DNA of 64,000 bases from Bacteroidales bacterium (GCA_021373135.1 JAJFTH010000003.1:1099219-1163218); one strand, 5' to 3'. Counted from the first letter of the stretch, positions 16,884-27,237 are shown. Numbers and translations are program-made. Notes: generated by a model from the sequence alone, not told the origin.

Positions 16884-19535
16884 TTATGATAAAGCAGCTT
16901 TAATCTTTTCTATGATTTCTTTGACCGCGTTGGTAAGGCCGGTTGTGTCCTTGCCGCCAGCGGTTGCAAAATGGGGTTGACCACCGCCACCACCCTGGAT
17001 GGCTTTGGCGGCTTCGCGAATCATGGTGCCGGCGTTCAGGCCTGCAGCTACGAGTTCATCGCTGAACATGATAGTTAGCATCGGTTTATTTTCATTGATG
17101 CTACCGGCTATAAAGGCCAACTTGCCTTCTACTTCCCCACGAAGTTGGAAGGCAATATTCTTGATGGCTTCAGCTGTAGCTTCACCTTCAAAGCTGATCA
17201 GTTTGGTTCCGTTGATTTCAACAGCTGCTTTCAGCAATTCGTTTTTCAGATCTTTGGACTTTTCTGCAGCGAAGGCTTCAAGTTTCTTGTGATTTTCCTG
17301 ATTTTCGGCTACCAGTTTCTCGATGGCCTGTGTCAGGTTGGGGGTATTGTTGAAATAACCGCGGATGTTTCGAAGTTCATCCTGCATATCGTAATAAAGT
17401 TCATCCGCTTTTACACCGGAGGTGGCCTCGATACGACGGATACCTGCAGCGATAGAGCTTTCCGAGAGGATGCGGAAACTTCCTATCTGACCTGTTGAAG
17501 AAACGTGGGTGCCCCCGCAGAACTCGATGGAGTTGCCAAATTTGATGACGCGGACGTCTTCTCCGTATTTTTCGCCGAACAAGGCCATGGCTCCCATGGC
17601 GCGGGCTTCAGCGATGGGGGTGTGCCGGTTTTCTTCCAACGGAATGTTGCGACGGATGGCTGAATTCACTAACTTCTCGACTTCACGGAGCTCTTCGTTG
17701 GTCACTTTCTGGAAATGCGCAAAGTCGAAACGTAAGTTTTCAGGACAGACCAAAGATCCTTTTTGCTCTACGTGTGTACCGAGGATTTCGCGCAATGCTT
17801 CGTCCAACAAGTGCGTGGCTGAGTGGTTGCAGGAAGTGGCTTGACGTTTTTCCTTGTCGATGACAGCCTTGAAAGACTGTGTCGGGTCGGTTGGCATTTT
17901 CGAGCTGATATGCACCGTTAAATTATTTTCTTTTTTGGCTGTTTCAATGATGATGCGTTCTCCTTCAGCTTCCAAATAACCGGAGTCACCAACCTGACCA
18001 CCCATTTCGCCATAGAAAGGGGTGCGGTCTAGTACGATTTGGTAGAAGGTCTTGCCTTTTTGTGCCATTTTGCGATAGCGAAGGATTTCGGCATCACACT
18101 CGGTGAAATCATAGCCGACGAATTCGGATTCCTGGTCTTTCAGGATAACCCAATCTCCGGTTTCAATGGCTGCTGCGTTGCGGGCGCGGGCCTTTTGCTG
18201 TTCCATTTCCTTATTGAAGCCATCAACATCGGCGAATAAATTGTTTTCGCGGAGAATCAATTCCGTCAAGTCCACAGGGAAACCGAAAGTGTCGTATAAG
18301 GTGAACATATCTTTACCTGAAAGGGTATCCTTTCCTGAGGTCTTGAGTTCAGCCATGGATTTGTCGAGCAAGCGGATGCCTGTTTCGAGGGTGCGGAGGA
18401 AGGATTCTTCTTCTTCTTTAATGACTTTCTCAACAAGAGACTGCTGTGCCATCAATTCAGGGTATGCGGAGCCCATGGAATCGATCAGTGCAGGAACCAG
18501 TTTATATAAGAATGCGTTGCGGCGTCCGAGGAAGGTGTATCCGTAACGGACTGCACGACGCAGGATCCGGCGGATAACGTAGCCGGCCTTGGCATTCGAA
18601 GGCAGCTGGCCGTCCGTGATGGAGAAAGAGATGGCGCGGATATGGTCGGCAATGACGCGCATGGCGATGTCCACTTTCTCATCTTCGCCATAGGTTACGT
18701 TGCAGTAATTGCCGATTTCTTTCAGAATGGGTTGGAATACATCGGTGTCGTAATTGGAACGTTTGCCCTGAATGGCCATGCAAAGACGTTCAAAACCCAT
18801 GCCGGTGTCGACATGCTTGTTCGGAAGCTGTTCCAGTGAGCCGTCAGCCTTGCGGTTGAACTGCATGAATACGTTGTTCCAGATTTCGATGACTTGCGGG
18901 TCGCTTTGGTTTACTAAGCTTAGTCCATCCACTTTGGCACGTTCTTCGTCTGAACGCAAATCTATGTGTATTTCTGAGCAAGGACCGCAGGGACCGGTAT
19001 CGCCCATTTCCCAGAAATTGTCATGTTTGTTTCCGTTGATGATGCGTTCTGCAGGTAGGAATTGTCCCCAGATGGCGGCAGCTTCATTGTCGCGTTCCAG
19101 ACCTTCAGGAGCATAGCCCTCAAAGATGGTTGCGTATAAACGCTTCGGGTCTAATTTCAGGATATCTACCAGATATTCCCAGGCCCATTCGATGGCGTCT
19201 TTCTTGAAATAGTCTCCAAACGACCAGTTTCCCAACATTTCAAACATGGTGTGGTGGTAGGTGTCGTGTCCCACTTCTTCAAGGTCATTGTGTTTACCAC
19301 TGACGCGAAGGCATTTTTGTGAGTTGCATACGCGGGTGTACTTGGGAGCGGTGTTGCCCAGAATGATATCCTTGAATTGGTTCATTCCTGCATTGGTGAA
19401 CATCAGGGTCGGGTCGTTCTTGACCACCATGGGTGCCGAAGGAACAATCTTATGTCCTTTGGATGCAAAAAAGTTTTTGAACGATTCTCGAATTTCCTTG
19501 GATGTCATGCCTTTGCCTGAATTACTGATTGCCAT
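16884..19535 (-). CDS. alaS: alanyl-tRNA synthetase
   Basis: An 883-residue class II synthetase charging tRNA-Ala. The N-terminal catalytic core opens with [19 protein letters not shown]. The editing domain carries the zinc ligands HSATHLL and CGGTH, and a C-terminal C-Ala domain ends the protein. The first ATG is at 19535; an internal ATG at 19508 ([10 protein letters not shown]) would give 874 residues, closer to the usual Bacteroidetes length, and may be the true start. It is divergent from the M23 peptidase gene, an arrangement I recall from other Bacteroidales. Confidence 0.96.
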   Translation of the reverse strand: MAISNSGKGMTSKEIRESFKNFFASKGHKIVPSAPMVVKNDPTLMFTNAGMNQFKDIILGNTAPKYTRVCNSQKCLRVSGKHNDLEEVGHDTYHHTMFEMLGNWSFGDYFKKDAIEWAWEYLVDILKLDPKRLYATIFEGYAPEGLERDNEAAAIWGQFLPAERIINGNKHDNFWEMGDTGPCGPCSEIHIDLRSDEERAKVDGLSLVNQSDPQVIEIWNNVFMQFNRKADGSLEQLPNKHVDTGMGFERLCMAIQGKRSNYDTDVFQPILKEIGNYCNVTYGEDEKVDIAMRVIADHIRAISFSITDGQLPSNAKAGYVIRRILRRAVRYGYTFLGRRNAFLYKLVPALIDSMGSAYPELMAQQSLVEKVIKEEEESFLRTLETGIRLLDKSMAELKTSGKDTLSGKDMFTLYDTFGFPVDLTELILRENNLFADVDGFNKEMEQQKARARNAAAIETGDWVILKDQESEFVGYDFTECDAEILRYRKMAQKGKTFYQIVLDRTPFYGEMGGQVGDSGYLEAEGERIIIETAKKENNLTVHISSKMPTDPTQSFKAVIDKEKRQATSCNHSATHLLDEALREILGTHVEQKGSLVCPENLRFDFAHFQKVTNEELREVEKLVNSAIRRNIPLEENRHTPIAEARAMGAMALFGEKYGEDVRVIKFGNSIEFCGGTHVSSTGQIGSFRILSESSIAAGIRRIEATSGVKADELYYDMQDELRNIRGYFNNTPNLTQAIEKLVAENQENHKKLEAFAAEKSKDLKNELLKAAVEINGTKLISFEGEATAEAIKNIAFQLRGEVEGKLAFIAGSINENKPMLTIMFSDELVAAGLNAGTMIREAAKAIQGGGGGQPHFATAGGKDTTGLTNAVKEIIEKIKAALS

Positions 19536-19605
19536 CTTAGCTGTTCTTTTTGAGTGAATTGGTTTAGAAATCTTAAAGTACAAATAGATTTCTTAAAATC
19601 GGGTG

Positions 19606-19633
19606 CAAAAATACGGCTTTATTATTATTTTTG
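19606..19633. promoter_or_regulatory. divergent -7 boxes between alaS and the M23 peptidase gene
   Basis: TATTTTTG occurs on the minus strand at 19606-19613 (toward alaS) and on the plus strand at 19626-19633 (toward the M23 peptidase). Both fit TAnnTTTG. Neither has an obvious -33 TTTG. Confidence 0.45.
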
Positions 19634-19664
19634 CATCTAAAACATCCGAAAAAGATACGTAAGC

Positions 19665-20636
19665 GTGAGTAAGAAAGTCAAATATCATTTTAATCCTGAG
19701 TTATTACGCTTTGAACGTATCCAAAAAAATGCCCTGGATTGGTTTAAGTCGTTTCTCTTTCATACATTTACCGGTATATCAATGGGGCTTGTTTTCTTCG
19801 GAATCTATCTTGCTTTTTTTGAAACGCCTGATGCCAAGAAATACAGGGTGGAGAATGAAAGGTTGCAAAGTCAATATAAAGTGTTGCAATTGCAGACCAG
19901 GCATATCAATGATGTCCTGACAGATCTTCAGCAAAGGGATGACAATCTTTACCGGGCCATCTTGCAGGCTGAACCGATTCCCAAAGATATACGTGAAGGC
20001 TCTTTTGCCGGAACAAACCGCTATGCTTCGTTCAGTGATATGGACAATGCGGAACTGGTTACTTACACCACGCAGCAGGTTGATCAGTTGTCCAAGATGA
20101 CATACACTCAATCAAAGTCGTATGATGTACTGATAGGCTTGGTGAAGAACAAGGAGGCCCGTTTGCTATGTCTTCCGGCCATTCAACCTGTGTTGAACAA
20201 AGATATGAAAACAGTTGCTTCCGGTTATGGCCGTCGTATTGACCCGATTTATCATGTTCCGACTTTCCACAAAGGAATGGACTTTTCCGCACCGACAGGA
20301 ACGGATATTTATGCCACCGGCGAAGGGCAAGTGACTTTGGCAGGGTGGAAGCAGGGTTATGGAAATACCATCATTATCAATCACGGGTATAATTATCAGA
20401 CGCTTTACGGCCATTTGAGCAAAATCAATGTCCGGAATGGTCAAAAAGTGGTTCGCGGTGACATTATCGGAGAAGTGGGAAGTACCGGAAAATCGACCGG
20501 TCCGCACTTGCATTATGAAGTTCATTACAAAGGCGAAGTACAGAATCCTTCCAATTATTACTATTTGGATTTGTCGCCTGCCGAATATGACAAGATGGTT
20601 CAGATTTCGTCCAACTTCGGACAAACAATGGATTGA
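19665..20636 (+). CDS. M23 family metallopeptidase (LytM domain), membrane anchored
   Basis: A 323-residue cell-wall endopeptidase or endopeptidase-like regulator. It has a cytoplasmic N-terminus, one transmembrane helix (about residues 33-52), a coiled coil (about 55-90) and a C-terminal LytM domain. The zinc and catalytic residues are intact: His202 and Asp206 in HKGMD, His250 in YGHLS, and His281 and His283 in HLHYE, so it should be active. The start is GTG at 19665. The MerR regulator gene follows within 20 bp. Confidence 0.92.
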   Translation: MSKKVKYHFNPELLRFERIQKNALDWFKSFLFHTFTGISMGLVFFGIYLAFFETPDAKKYRVENERLQSQYKVLQLQTRHINDVLTDLQQRDDNLYRAILQAEPIPKDIREGSFAGTNRYASFSDMDNAELVTYTTQQVDQLSKMTYTQSKSYDVLIGLVKNKEARLLCLPAIQPVLNKDMKTVASGYGRRIDPIYHVPTFHKGMDFSAPTGTDIYATGEGQVTLAGWKQGYGNTIIINHGYNYQTLYGHLSKINVRNGQKVVRGDIIGEVGSTGKSTGPHLHYEVHYKGEVQNPSNYYYLDLSPAEYDKMVQISSNFGQTMD

Positions 20637-20650
20637 TTACCTTAAAACAA

Positions 20651-21010
20651 ATGATTATGCCAGAAGATTCCAGAAAATTATTTTACTCCATCGGGGAAGT
20701 TGCCGCGATGTTTGGTGTGAATGAGTCTTTGTTGCGCTTTTGGGAGAAAGAGTTTGATACCATCAAGCCCAAGAAGAATGCCAAAGGTACCCGATCTTAT
20801 ACCAAAGAGGATATGGAGGATATCCGGCAGATTTACTATCTCGTCAAAGAAAAAGGGATGACGCTGGTCGGTGCCAAAAAACGCATCAAGGAGGACAGGA
20901 AAGGTGTATCCGCTCAAATCGAGGCGGTAGAACGTCTTACCAAGGTTAAGGAAGAATTGCTAAAGATGAAGATGGAAATGGCTGAAACGGCACTTCCTGA
21001 AAGCTTGTAG
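20651..21010 (+). CDS. MerR family transcriptional regulator
   Basis: About 119 residues with one N-terminal MerR winged helix (YSIGEVAAMFGVNESLLRFWE) and a short C-terminal coiled coil with no cysteine-based metal site. This small form is widespread in Bacteroidetes next to the M23 peptidase and alaS. Possible starts are ATG at 20651 or 20657; a TTG overlaps the previous stop codon. The gene is convergent with rsh, 17 bp away. The target genes are unknown. Confidence 0.88.
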   Translation: MIMPEDSRKLFYSIGEVAAMFGVNESLLRFWEKEFDTIKPKKNAKGTRSYTKEDMEDIRQIYYLVKEKGMTLVGAKKRIKEDRKGVSAQIEAVERLTKVKEELLKMKMEMAETALPESL

Positions 21011-21027
21011 TGCTTGCGTTTTTTATC

Positions 21028-23310
21028 CTATTCGTTCATTTGTTCTTTTCGATGCACCAGCTGCACATTCTTGATCTTGGCAATCTTCATGCAGAGGTTT
21101 TGGATGTCTTCCACGTCGTGAACGAAAAGTCCGATGGAACCTTTGAAAATGCCGTCCTTGGTCTCAAAGAGCAGTTTCGTCATGTTTACGGCCAACTCGT
21201 CTGAGACGATTTTTGTAATTTTGCTGACAACACCGACGGCATCAATTCCTCTCAATTCTAGCTCAACAGGGAAGGACATTTTCTTGTGAGTTGCCCATTC
21301 AGCGGAAATGATTCTTGGTCCGTAGCTGCTCTTGAGTTTCATGGCAACCGGACAACGTCTTTTATGAACAGAAATGTTCCCGTTTTCATCGACATAACCC
21401 AATACATCGTCACCGGGAATAGGTTGACAACATTCGGCCAGACGGTATTTCTGTTGAATGGAATCTTCGGTAAGAATGTGGGTGGATTTGAAATCAATGG
21501 TTCCCTTTTCGATAGGAGCGGATTCTTGCCTGGGCTGTTTGTTGCCTCCAATCCCAAATGTCAACTTCCAGTATTTGATCAGTTTATTCTCGTCTTTGGC
21601 TGTAGTTGAAGTGAATAATTGGGTTTCTGCTTCTCCAAAGCTGAGTTCACCCATACCAATTTTCATCAGCATATCGTCCTTGCTTACGCAGCCAAAATGT
21701 TCCTGAAGTTTCTCGATGTTGATCGGGTCACCAGGTATTCTAAGCGAAGTGAAAAACTGGACCAGCGTATTTTCACCTTTTTTGATGTAGGTCTTGTTTT
21801 CTTTTCGGAATTTGGCACGAATACGAGTTTGTGCGCGTCCGGTGGTCACATAATTGAGCCATTCGTATTTGGGCGTCTGGCTTTTTGAGGTCAGGATTTC
21901 AACTTGATCCCCACTTTTGAGTACATGACTCATAGGAACTAATTTGTGGTTGACCTTGGCACCGATGCAATGGAATCCGATTTCCGTATGGAGCTCAAAG
22001 GCAAAATCAAGTGCGGTGGATCCTGCCGCCATAGTCTTGATTTCTCCTTTGGGTGTGAAAACGAATATTTCCGAAGAAAAAAGATTCATCTTGATGGTAT
22101 CCAGAAAATCGATGGCGTTGGGTTCCGGATTTTCCAAAATTTCTTTGATGGTGTAAATCCAGCGGTTGAGTTCGGTTTCTTCTTCGATTTCCCCGGTTTT
22201 GTATTTCCAGTGTGCAGCGAAACCGCGTTCTGCGATTTCGTCCATACGGGTGCTTCTGATCTGAACTTCAATCCATTCTCCGTCCGGACCCATAACCGTT
22301 ACATGCAACGCCTGATAACCGTTGGCCTTAGGACTGCTTACCCAGTCACGAATGCGGTCGGGATGGTGTTTATAGATGTCGGTGATGACGGAATAAATAT
22401 CCCAGCATTTTTTCTTTTCTTCAGCGTATACAGTAGGTTCAGGTTCATTCGCAACGGTGTTGAATATGATTCTCACAGCCAGGATATCGTATATCTCTTC
22501 GAAAGGAAGTCCTTTGGTCTGCATTTTATTCCAAATGGAATAAATGGATTTCGTTCGGGCTTTCAGACGGTAATTCAGGCCCATCGCATCTAATTTTTCT
22601 TTGACGGGGGCTGTGAATTTTTCGTATAACTCATTTCGGGCAGCTGCTGTGTTTTCGATTTTTTTCGAAAGTTCGGCATAAGTGTCCGGGTGTTCATATT
22701 TGAAACTGAGGTTTTCTAACTCGGTTTTGATACGGTTGAGTCCAAGTCTGTTAGCCAGTGGTGCGTACAGGTACATGGTTTCACCGGATATTTTGTACTG
22801 CTTGCTTGGAAGCATGACGCCCAGAGTGCGCATGTTATGCAGACGGTCTGCCATCTTGATTAAGACGACCCTGATGTCTTCTGCCATGGTGAGAAGCAGT
22901 TTTCGGAAATTTTCAGCCTGTTCCGAGGCTTGTTCTCCGAATATCCCTCCGGATATTTTGGTCAATCCGTCAACGATGGAAGCTATTTTCGATCCAAAGT
23001 TTTTTTCGATGTCTTCGATGGTGTATTCGGTGTCTTCTACGACATCATGTAAAAGAGCGGAACAGATGGAAGTCGATCCAAGGCCGATTTCCGTGCAACA
23101 GATTTTTGCAACGGCAATAGGGTGCATAATGTATGGCTCTCCTGAACGTCGCTTGATGCCTTTGTGGGCATTGTTTGCGAAATGGAACGCTTTGGTGATG
23201 ATTTCGACTTTTTGTCGGTGGTTGGAATTCATATAATCCTGGAGAAGTTCCTGAAACTTCTCGTTGATCATATCATTTTCCGCTTGACTAAAAGTTGATA
23301 AATCTTCCAT
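21028..23310 (-). CDS. bifunctional (p)ppGpp synthetase/hydrolase
   Basis: A 760-residue long RelA/SpoT homologue (Rsh). In order it has an HD hydrolase domain, the synthetase domain, a TGS domain, a helical/zinc-finger-like segment and a C-terminal ACT domain. The hydrolase residues are intact (His63 in HPIAVA, His88-Asp89 and Glu92-Asp93 in HDVVED). The synthetase has WIEVQIRS and AAHWKYK. Both activities are therefore expected, unlike in RelA. It is the last gene of the run beginning with parA and lies 12 bp after mltD. Confidence 0.95.
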   Translation of the reverse strand: MEDLSTFSQAENDMINEKFQELLQDYMNSNHRQKVEIITKAFHFANNAHKGIKRRSGEPYIMHPIAVAKICCTEIGLGSTSICSALLHDVVEDTEYTIEDIEKNFGSKIASIVDGLTKISGGIFGEQASEQAENFRKLLLTMAEDIRVVLIKMADRLHNMRTLGVMLPSKQYKISGETMYLYAPLANRLGLNRIKTELENLSFKYEHPDTYAELSKKIENTAAARNELYEKFTAPVKEKLDAMGLNYRLKARTKSIYSIWNKMQTKGLPFEEIYDILAVRIIFNTVANEPEPTVYAEEKKKCWDIYSVITDIYKHHPDRIRDWVSSPKANGYQALHVTVMGPDGEWIEVQIRSTRMDEIAERGFAAHWKYKTGEIEEETELNRWIYTIKEILENPEPNAIDFLDTIKMNLFSSEIFVFTPKGEIKTMAAGSTALDFAFELHTEIGFHCIGAKVNHKLVPMSHVLKSGDQVEILTSKSQTPKYEWLNYVTTGRAQTRIRAKFRKENKTYIKKGENTLVQFFTSLRIPGDPINIEKLQEHFGCVSKDDMLMKIGMGELSFGEAETQLFTSTTAKDENKLIKYWKLTFGIGGNKQPRQESAPIEKGTIDFKSTHILTEDSIQQKYRLAECCQPIPGDDVLGYVDENGNISVHKRRCPVAMKLKSSYGPRIISAEWATHKKMSFPVELELRGIDAVGVVSKITKIVSDELAVNMTKLLFETKDGIFKGSIGLFVHDVEDIQNLCMKIAKIKNVQLVHRKEQMNE

Positions 23311-23322
23311 TTTTTGTCAGGA

Positions 23323-24582
23323 TTAATAGATTTTCAAACGTTGTCCCGGCTGAATTCTGGAAGAACGAATGTTGTTCCACCTTTTCAATTTTATCACGGT
23401 GACATGATGGTGACTGGCTATTTTTGAAAGCGTATCACCTCTCCGTACTTTGTAAATTTTGCATTTTGGTGCAGCAGGTTTAACGTTTACAGCTGGTTCT
23501 ACTGTCAGTTGGTTAAAAAGCGAATCAGCCATAAAATTTTGAATACTGTCCTGATTGTCGATGAAAGAAAGGGTGTAATTTGCAGGCATGCAAAGTGGTA
23601 ATGGCTTCTCTTGTGTCGCAGGGATGATGTCACGTCTGTACTGCGGGTTGAGCATTTTGAGCTCTTCCTTTGGGATACCGATGACGGCTGAAATTTGCTC
23701 GAAATACATCTTGCCGTTCAACAGTAAGGTATCGGTGTGTAAAGGATAGTTAGTCCGGACCGGACAGATCAGGTGTTCTTTATTGTAAGTCATGATGTAG
23801 TTGGCGGCGATGAACAAAGGTACATAACCGCGGGTTTCCCGTGGAAGGTAATAATAGAGATTCCAGTAATCTTTCTTGCCTCCTGAGCGGCGGATGGCTT
23901 TGTTGACGTTGCCCGGACCGCAATTGTAAGCGGCGATGGCGAGATGCCAGTCTCCGAAAATTCCGTAAAGGTCTTTCATATAACGAACTGCGGCGTCCGT
24001 TTCTTTGATCGGGTCACGACGTTCGTCAACAAGACTATTGATTTCCAAGCCGTAAACTTTACCGGTGCCAAACATGAATTGCCAAATACCGGTTGCTCCG
24101 GCTCTGGATACAGCATTTGGATTGAGAGCAGACTCGATGACAGCCATATACTTGAGTTCGTTTGGCATATCATATTTTTCAAGAGCTTGTTCAATGATGG
24201 GAAAATAATAATCGCTGATGCCCAACATGACAGAAACCTGTTTCCTCTTTTTCACGCTGTACATATCGATGAATTGCCTGATGATTTTGTTGTATGGGAG
24301 TGATATGATTGTTGGCATTTCAGCAAGGCGTTTCTTCATGACTTCATCTGAGACTTCCGGATTGATGGAATCACAGTCGCAATTCTGATCTACATTTGTA
24401 AATGTTTTGATATGCCATTCTTGCAACAAGCTGTCCAGGTTGTTGTCAAAATCTTCAGGAACACTGATTTCCTGACTGGAACTTTCGTTTTTAAAATAAT
24501 CTTCAGCCCGTGGAATGCTGTCATTTGAATATACTGATAGACAAAAGGTCAGTCCGGCTATAAGTAGGATCTCTATTTTCAT
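23323..24582 (-). CDS. MltD-like lytic transglycosylase with LysM
   Basis: A 419-residue exported murein lytic transglycosylase. A signal peptide (about residues 1-19) is followed by an SLT domain with catalytic Glu150 in VIESALNPNAVS and the GATGIWQFM block. A single C-terminal LysM domain (about residues 375-419) binds peptidoglycan. It should cleave glycan strands to 1,6-anhydro-MurNAc ends. It lies 17 bp after the DUF5683 gene and 12 bp before rsh, inside the parAB run. Confidence 0.92.
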   Translation of the reverse strand: MKIEILLIAGLTFCLSVYSNDSIPRAEDYFKNESSSQEISVPEDFDNNLDSLLQEWHIKTFTNVDQNCDCDSINPEVSDEVMKKRLAEMPTIISLPYNKIIRQFIDMYSVKKRKQVSVMLGISDYYFPIIEQALEKYDMPNELKYMAVIESALNPNAVSRAGATGIWQFMFGTGKVYGLEINSLVDERRDPIKETDAAVRYMKDLYGIFGDWHLAIAAYNCGPGNVNKAIRRSGGKKDYWNLYYYLPRETRGYVPLFIAANYIMTYNKEHLICPVRTNYPLHTDTLLLNGKMYFEQISAVIGIPKEELKMLNPQYRRDIIPATQEKPLPLCMPANYTLSFIDNQDSIQNFMADSLFNQLTVEPAVNVKPAAPKCKIYKVRRGDTLSKIASHHHVTVIKLKRWNNIRSSRIQPGQRLKIY

Positions 24583-24599
24583 ATTGTACGTTTTTATTC

Positions 24600-25277
24600 T
24601 TAAAATTGAAAGGCCAAACTGACTTCAAAGCCTTTGGTACCCCCCAAACCAGGGGAAACAGACTGAGGCCTGAACGACAGGTCCGGACTCATGTCAAAGT
24701 CGTAGAGCTGTGCGTCAACGTAAGCGTCAATCATGCAAATCAAATAAACGCCGACAGCACCGATGATGCTTAAATCGCGGTACCGCCTGTATATCTGCTG
24801 GCGGTTTTTTATCAAGGTCGTCAGTTGCGAAATATTGTAATCCGTATATCCTTTTGGTAAAAGATCCAGATAACTGTTTGTGTTTGGATTGTCATCTGCT
24901 ATATCCCTGTAGGCATTTGTGTAGGCGGTATAATATTTCCCGTTCCAGCCAATGGCGTAAGCGATACCTACCACTCCGGCTCCTACAATGGGTAGTTTCC
25001 AGTAACGACGGTTGTAAAGTTGTCCCAAACCAGGGCATAGAGCCGAATACCAAATGGCTTTCTGAGGGTCTGGTTTGTATATTTTTACAGAAGCTGTATC
25101 CGCTGATAAGCTTGTTATTGTATCTGAAAGTTTATTAACCAATGTGCCAGGAGATTTCATATCCTTGATAGAATCGGTTACTCCTGCATATACACTGTTT
25201 GCCCCGGTTTCCGGAAAGAGACAAGATGCAAAAAGTATACTTACCAAAAGACAATATGTACGAATGATTTTTTTCAA
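24600..25277 (-). CDS. DUF5683 domain protein
   Basis: A 225-residue exported protein of unknown function. An N-terminal signal sequence (MKKIIRTYC onward, with a possible lipobox ending in ASC) leads into the DUF5683 domain. Its mark is WYSALCPGLGQLYNRRYWKLP, followed by two hydrophobic helices. The only sensible start is a TTG at 25277, four bases after the parB stop codon; no ATG precedes the signal peptide. The position between parB and a lytic transglycosylase gene is conserved in Bacteroidetes, in my recollection. Confidence 0.82.
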   Translation of the reverse strand: MKKIIRTYCLLVSILFASCLFPETGANSVYAGVTDSIKDMKSPGTLVNKLSDTITSLSADTASVKIYKPDPQKAIWYSALCPGLGQLYNRRYWKLPIVGAGVVGIAYAIGWNGKYYTAYTNAYRDIADDNPNTNSYLDLLPKGYTDYNISQLTTLIKNRQQIYRRYRDLSIIGAVGVYLICMIDAYVDAQLYDFDMSPDLSFRPQSVSPGLGGTKGFEVSLAFQF

Positions 25278-25281
25278 TCTT

Positions 25282-26163
25282 TTAGCGTAACATTTTATCG
25301 AAAGAAGCCAATAGAAGCTCCAGTTGACTTTCTGACTTGAAAGTAATGGTAATGAATCCCTTACCAGTCTCGTTCATTGAAAAACGAACCTTTGTTTTCA
25401 ATTGTTCAGAGAGTACCTTTTGCAAAGCTTTATATTCTTCAGGTGTCTTATGGGCTACTTTTTTGCTTTTCTTTGTTTTATCCGAATGCTGATCTTCGGA
25501 AACTGCCCTGACTATTTCTTCAATCATACGGACGGAATAACCATTTTGAATAGCTTCTTCGTAAATGGCCAGCTGGACAGTCGGGTCTTCAATGTTGACC
25601 AATGCTCTGGCATGTCCCATGTCGATTTTACGATTCTGAAGACCAATCTGTATTTCGGCAGGGAGCTTCAGTAAGCGTAAGTAATTGGCAATGGTTGTCC
25701 GCTTTTTGCCAAGTCTTTCACTGAGCTTTTCCTGAGTCAGGTTGTAAATTTCCTGAAGTTTCTGGAAAGCCAAGGCTATTTCAATGGAATTCAAGTCTTC
25801 ACGCTGAATGTTCTCAATCAACGCCATTTCCATGACCGAATCGTCTTCGGCTGTCTTGATATAGGCTGGAATCTGTGTTAGACCAGCCATTTTTGCTGCT
25901 CTGAACCTGCGCTCACCAGCTATAATCTGATAATTTCCGTCAGACATCAGCCTTAAAGAAACCGGTTGAATGACACCGATGGTTTTGATGGATGTGCAAA
26001 GTTCTTCCATGGCATCCATATCAAACTCACGGCGTGGCTGATCGGGATTTGGAAAAATCTTTGACAATTCCACCTCGCTGATGGATGAAGAACCTTCAGT
26101 ACGAATTTCTTCCGTACTGATCAAAGCATCCAGTCCTCTCCCCAAAGCATTTTTCTTAATCAT
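25282..26163 (-). CDS. parB: chromosome partitioning protein ParB
   Basis: A 293-residue ParB/Spo0J protein that binds parS and spreads as a CTP-dependent clamp. The N-terminal CTPase domain has the box GERRFRAAK and ENIQREDLN. A central helix-turn-helix (LTQEKLSERLGKKRTTIANYLRLL) follows, and a C-terminal dimerisation domain ends the protein. It lies 56 bp after parA. I found no convincing parS palindrome in the window. Confidence 0.95.
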   Translation of the reverse strand: MIKKNALGRGLDALISTEEIRTEGSSSISEVELSKIFPNPDQPRREFDMDAMEELCTSIKTIGVIQPVSLRLMSDGNYQIIAGERRFRAAKMAGLTQIPAYIKTAEDDSVMEMALIENIQREDLNSIEIALAFQKLQEIYNLTQEKLSERLGKKRTTIANYLRLLKLPAEIQIGLQNRKIDMGHARALVNIEDPTVQLAIYEEAIQNGYSVRMIEEIVRAVSEDQHSDKTKKSKKVAHKTPEEYKALQKVLSEQLKTKVRFSMNETGKGFITITFKSESQLELLLASFDKMLR

Positions 26164-26219
26164 AAAGCTCTAATCGTTTTGCATGTCCGGCATATCCGAC
26201 GCCGTCGCAATATAGTAAT

Positions 26220-26987
26220 TTATTTTTTATTTCTCTGAATGATTTCGAGCGCAAGTTGCATGTAATCCACAGAACCTTTTGAATCTGCATCGTAAAGCAA
26301 AACCGGCGTTCCATAGCTGGGTGCCTCACTCAGTTTTACATTTCGTTGAATGATGGTATTGAAGACCAAATCCTGGAAATGACGTTTCACCTCTTCGCTG
26401 ACTTGTCTGGCAAGACGCAAACGAGAATCGTACATGGTCAGCAGAAAACCTTCGATTTCAAGACCAGGATTGAGTTTGGACTTGATGATCTTGATGGTGT
26501 TCAATAATTTGCTGATACCTTCAAGTGCAAAATATTCGCACTGTACCGGAATGATGACGGAGTCTGCCGCAGTCAGGGAATTGACGGTGATCAAGCCCAG
26601 TGACGGTGAACAATCTATCAGGATATAGTCATATTTGTTTTTGAGTGGGGCAAGGACTTTGGTCAGAATCTTTTCTCGATCAGGGATGCTGATCATTTCA
26701 AGTTCTGCTCCGACCAGATCAATGTGAGATGGCAAAATGAACAATCCATCCATTTCTGTCTTAAGTATGGCGTTCTGAGGGTCGATATTGTTGATCAGAC
26801 ATTCATAGATGGTTGAATCCAAAATCTTAATATCAACACCCAGACCGGAAGATGCATTGGCCTGAGGGTCAGCGTCAACAACCAAAACTTTTTTTTCCTG
26901 TGCTGCCAGAGATGCTGCCAAATTGATGGTCGTCGTTGTTTTACCGACGCCTCCTTTTTGATTGGCTAAAGCGATGATTTTTCCCAT
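26220..26987 (-). CDS. parA: chromosome partitioning ATPase ParA (Soj)
   Basis: A 255-residue deviant Walker ATPase that positions ParB-DNA complexes. The motif KGGVGKTTT is near residue 11, with VVDADPQANAS and the Walker B-like DCSPSLG further on. It is short and lacks an N-terminal DNA-binding extension, so it is of the chromosomal type. It is the first gene of a five-gene minus-strand run (parA, parB, DUF5683, mltD, rsh), and a -7 box lies about 70 bp upstream. Confidence 0.96.
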   Translation of the reverse strand: MGKIIALANQKGGVGKTTTTINLAASLAAQEKKVLVVDADPQANASSGLGVDIKILDSTIYECLINNIDPQNAILKTEMDGLFILPSHIDLVGAELEMISIPDREKILTKVLAPLKNKYDYILIDCSPSLGLITVNSLTAADSVIIPVQCEYFALEGISKLLNTIKIIKSKLNPGLEIEGFLLTMYDSRLRLARQVSEEVKRHFQDLVFNTIIQRNVKLSEAPSYGTPVLLYDADSKGSVDYMQLALEIIQRNKK

Positions 26988-27057
26988 ATAGTTTTTTATC
27001 TGTGAAAGATAACTTGATAACAGGCTATTTTAATAGCATTCGCATAATTTCGACAGG

Positions 27058-27065
27058 CAAAGATA
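27058..27065 (-). promoter_or_regulatory. -7 box for the parA run
   Basis: TATCTTTG on the minus strand lies 70 bp before the parA ATG and fits TAnnTTTG. The A/T-rich stretch before it shows no clear TTTG. Confidence 0.5.
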
Positions 27066-27206
27066 GGGAAAAAAATGGATAGGGTGCAGGCTGAGACCTT
27101 CAGGTTGTCAACAGATAATCTTATTCTTTGTTAATAAATGATTCGAAATCAACAAAAACCCTCTTTACTCAAACTTCTGAAATAAGGATTTTTCTCGAAT
27201 AATATG

Positions 27207-27214
27207 TACCTTTG
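27207..27214 (+). promoter_or_regulatory. -7 box for surE-lpxB
   Basis: TACCTTTG lies 23 bp before the surE ATG and matches the Bacteroidetes -7 element. No clear -33 match is present. Confidence 0.5.
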
Positions 27215-27237
27215 CAGGTAATAGATTTGTTTTAAAT

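Noticed and set aside
17000..19557. Many open frames on the plus strand opposite alaS
   Set aside because: They mirror the codon pattern of alaS, have no starts in good context and no recognisable domains.
21946..22593. A 215-residue plus-strand frame inside rsh
   Set aside because: It is antisense to the synthetase part of rsh and reads as low-complexity aromatic sequence.
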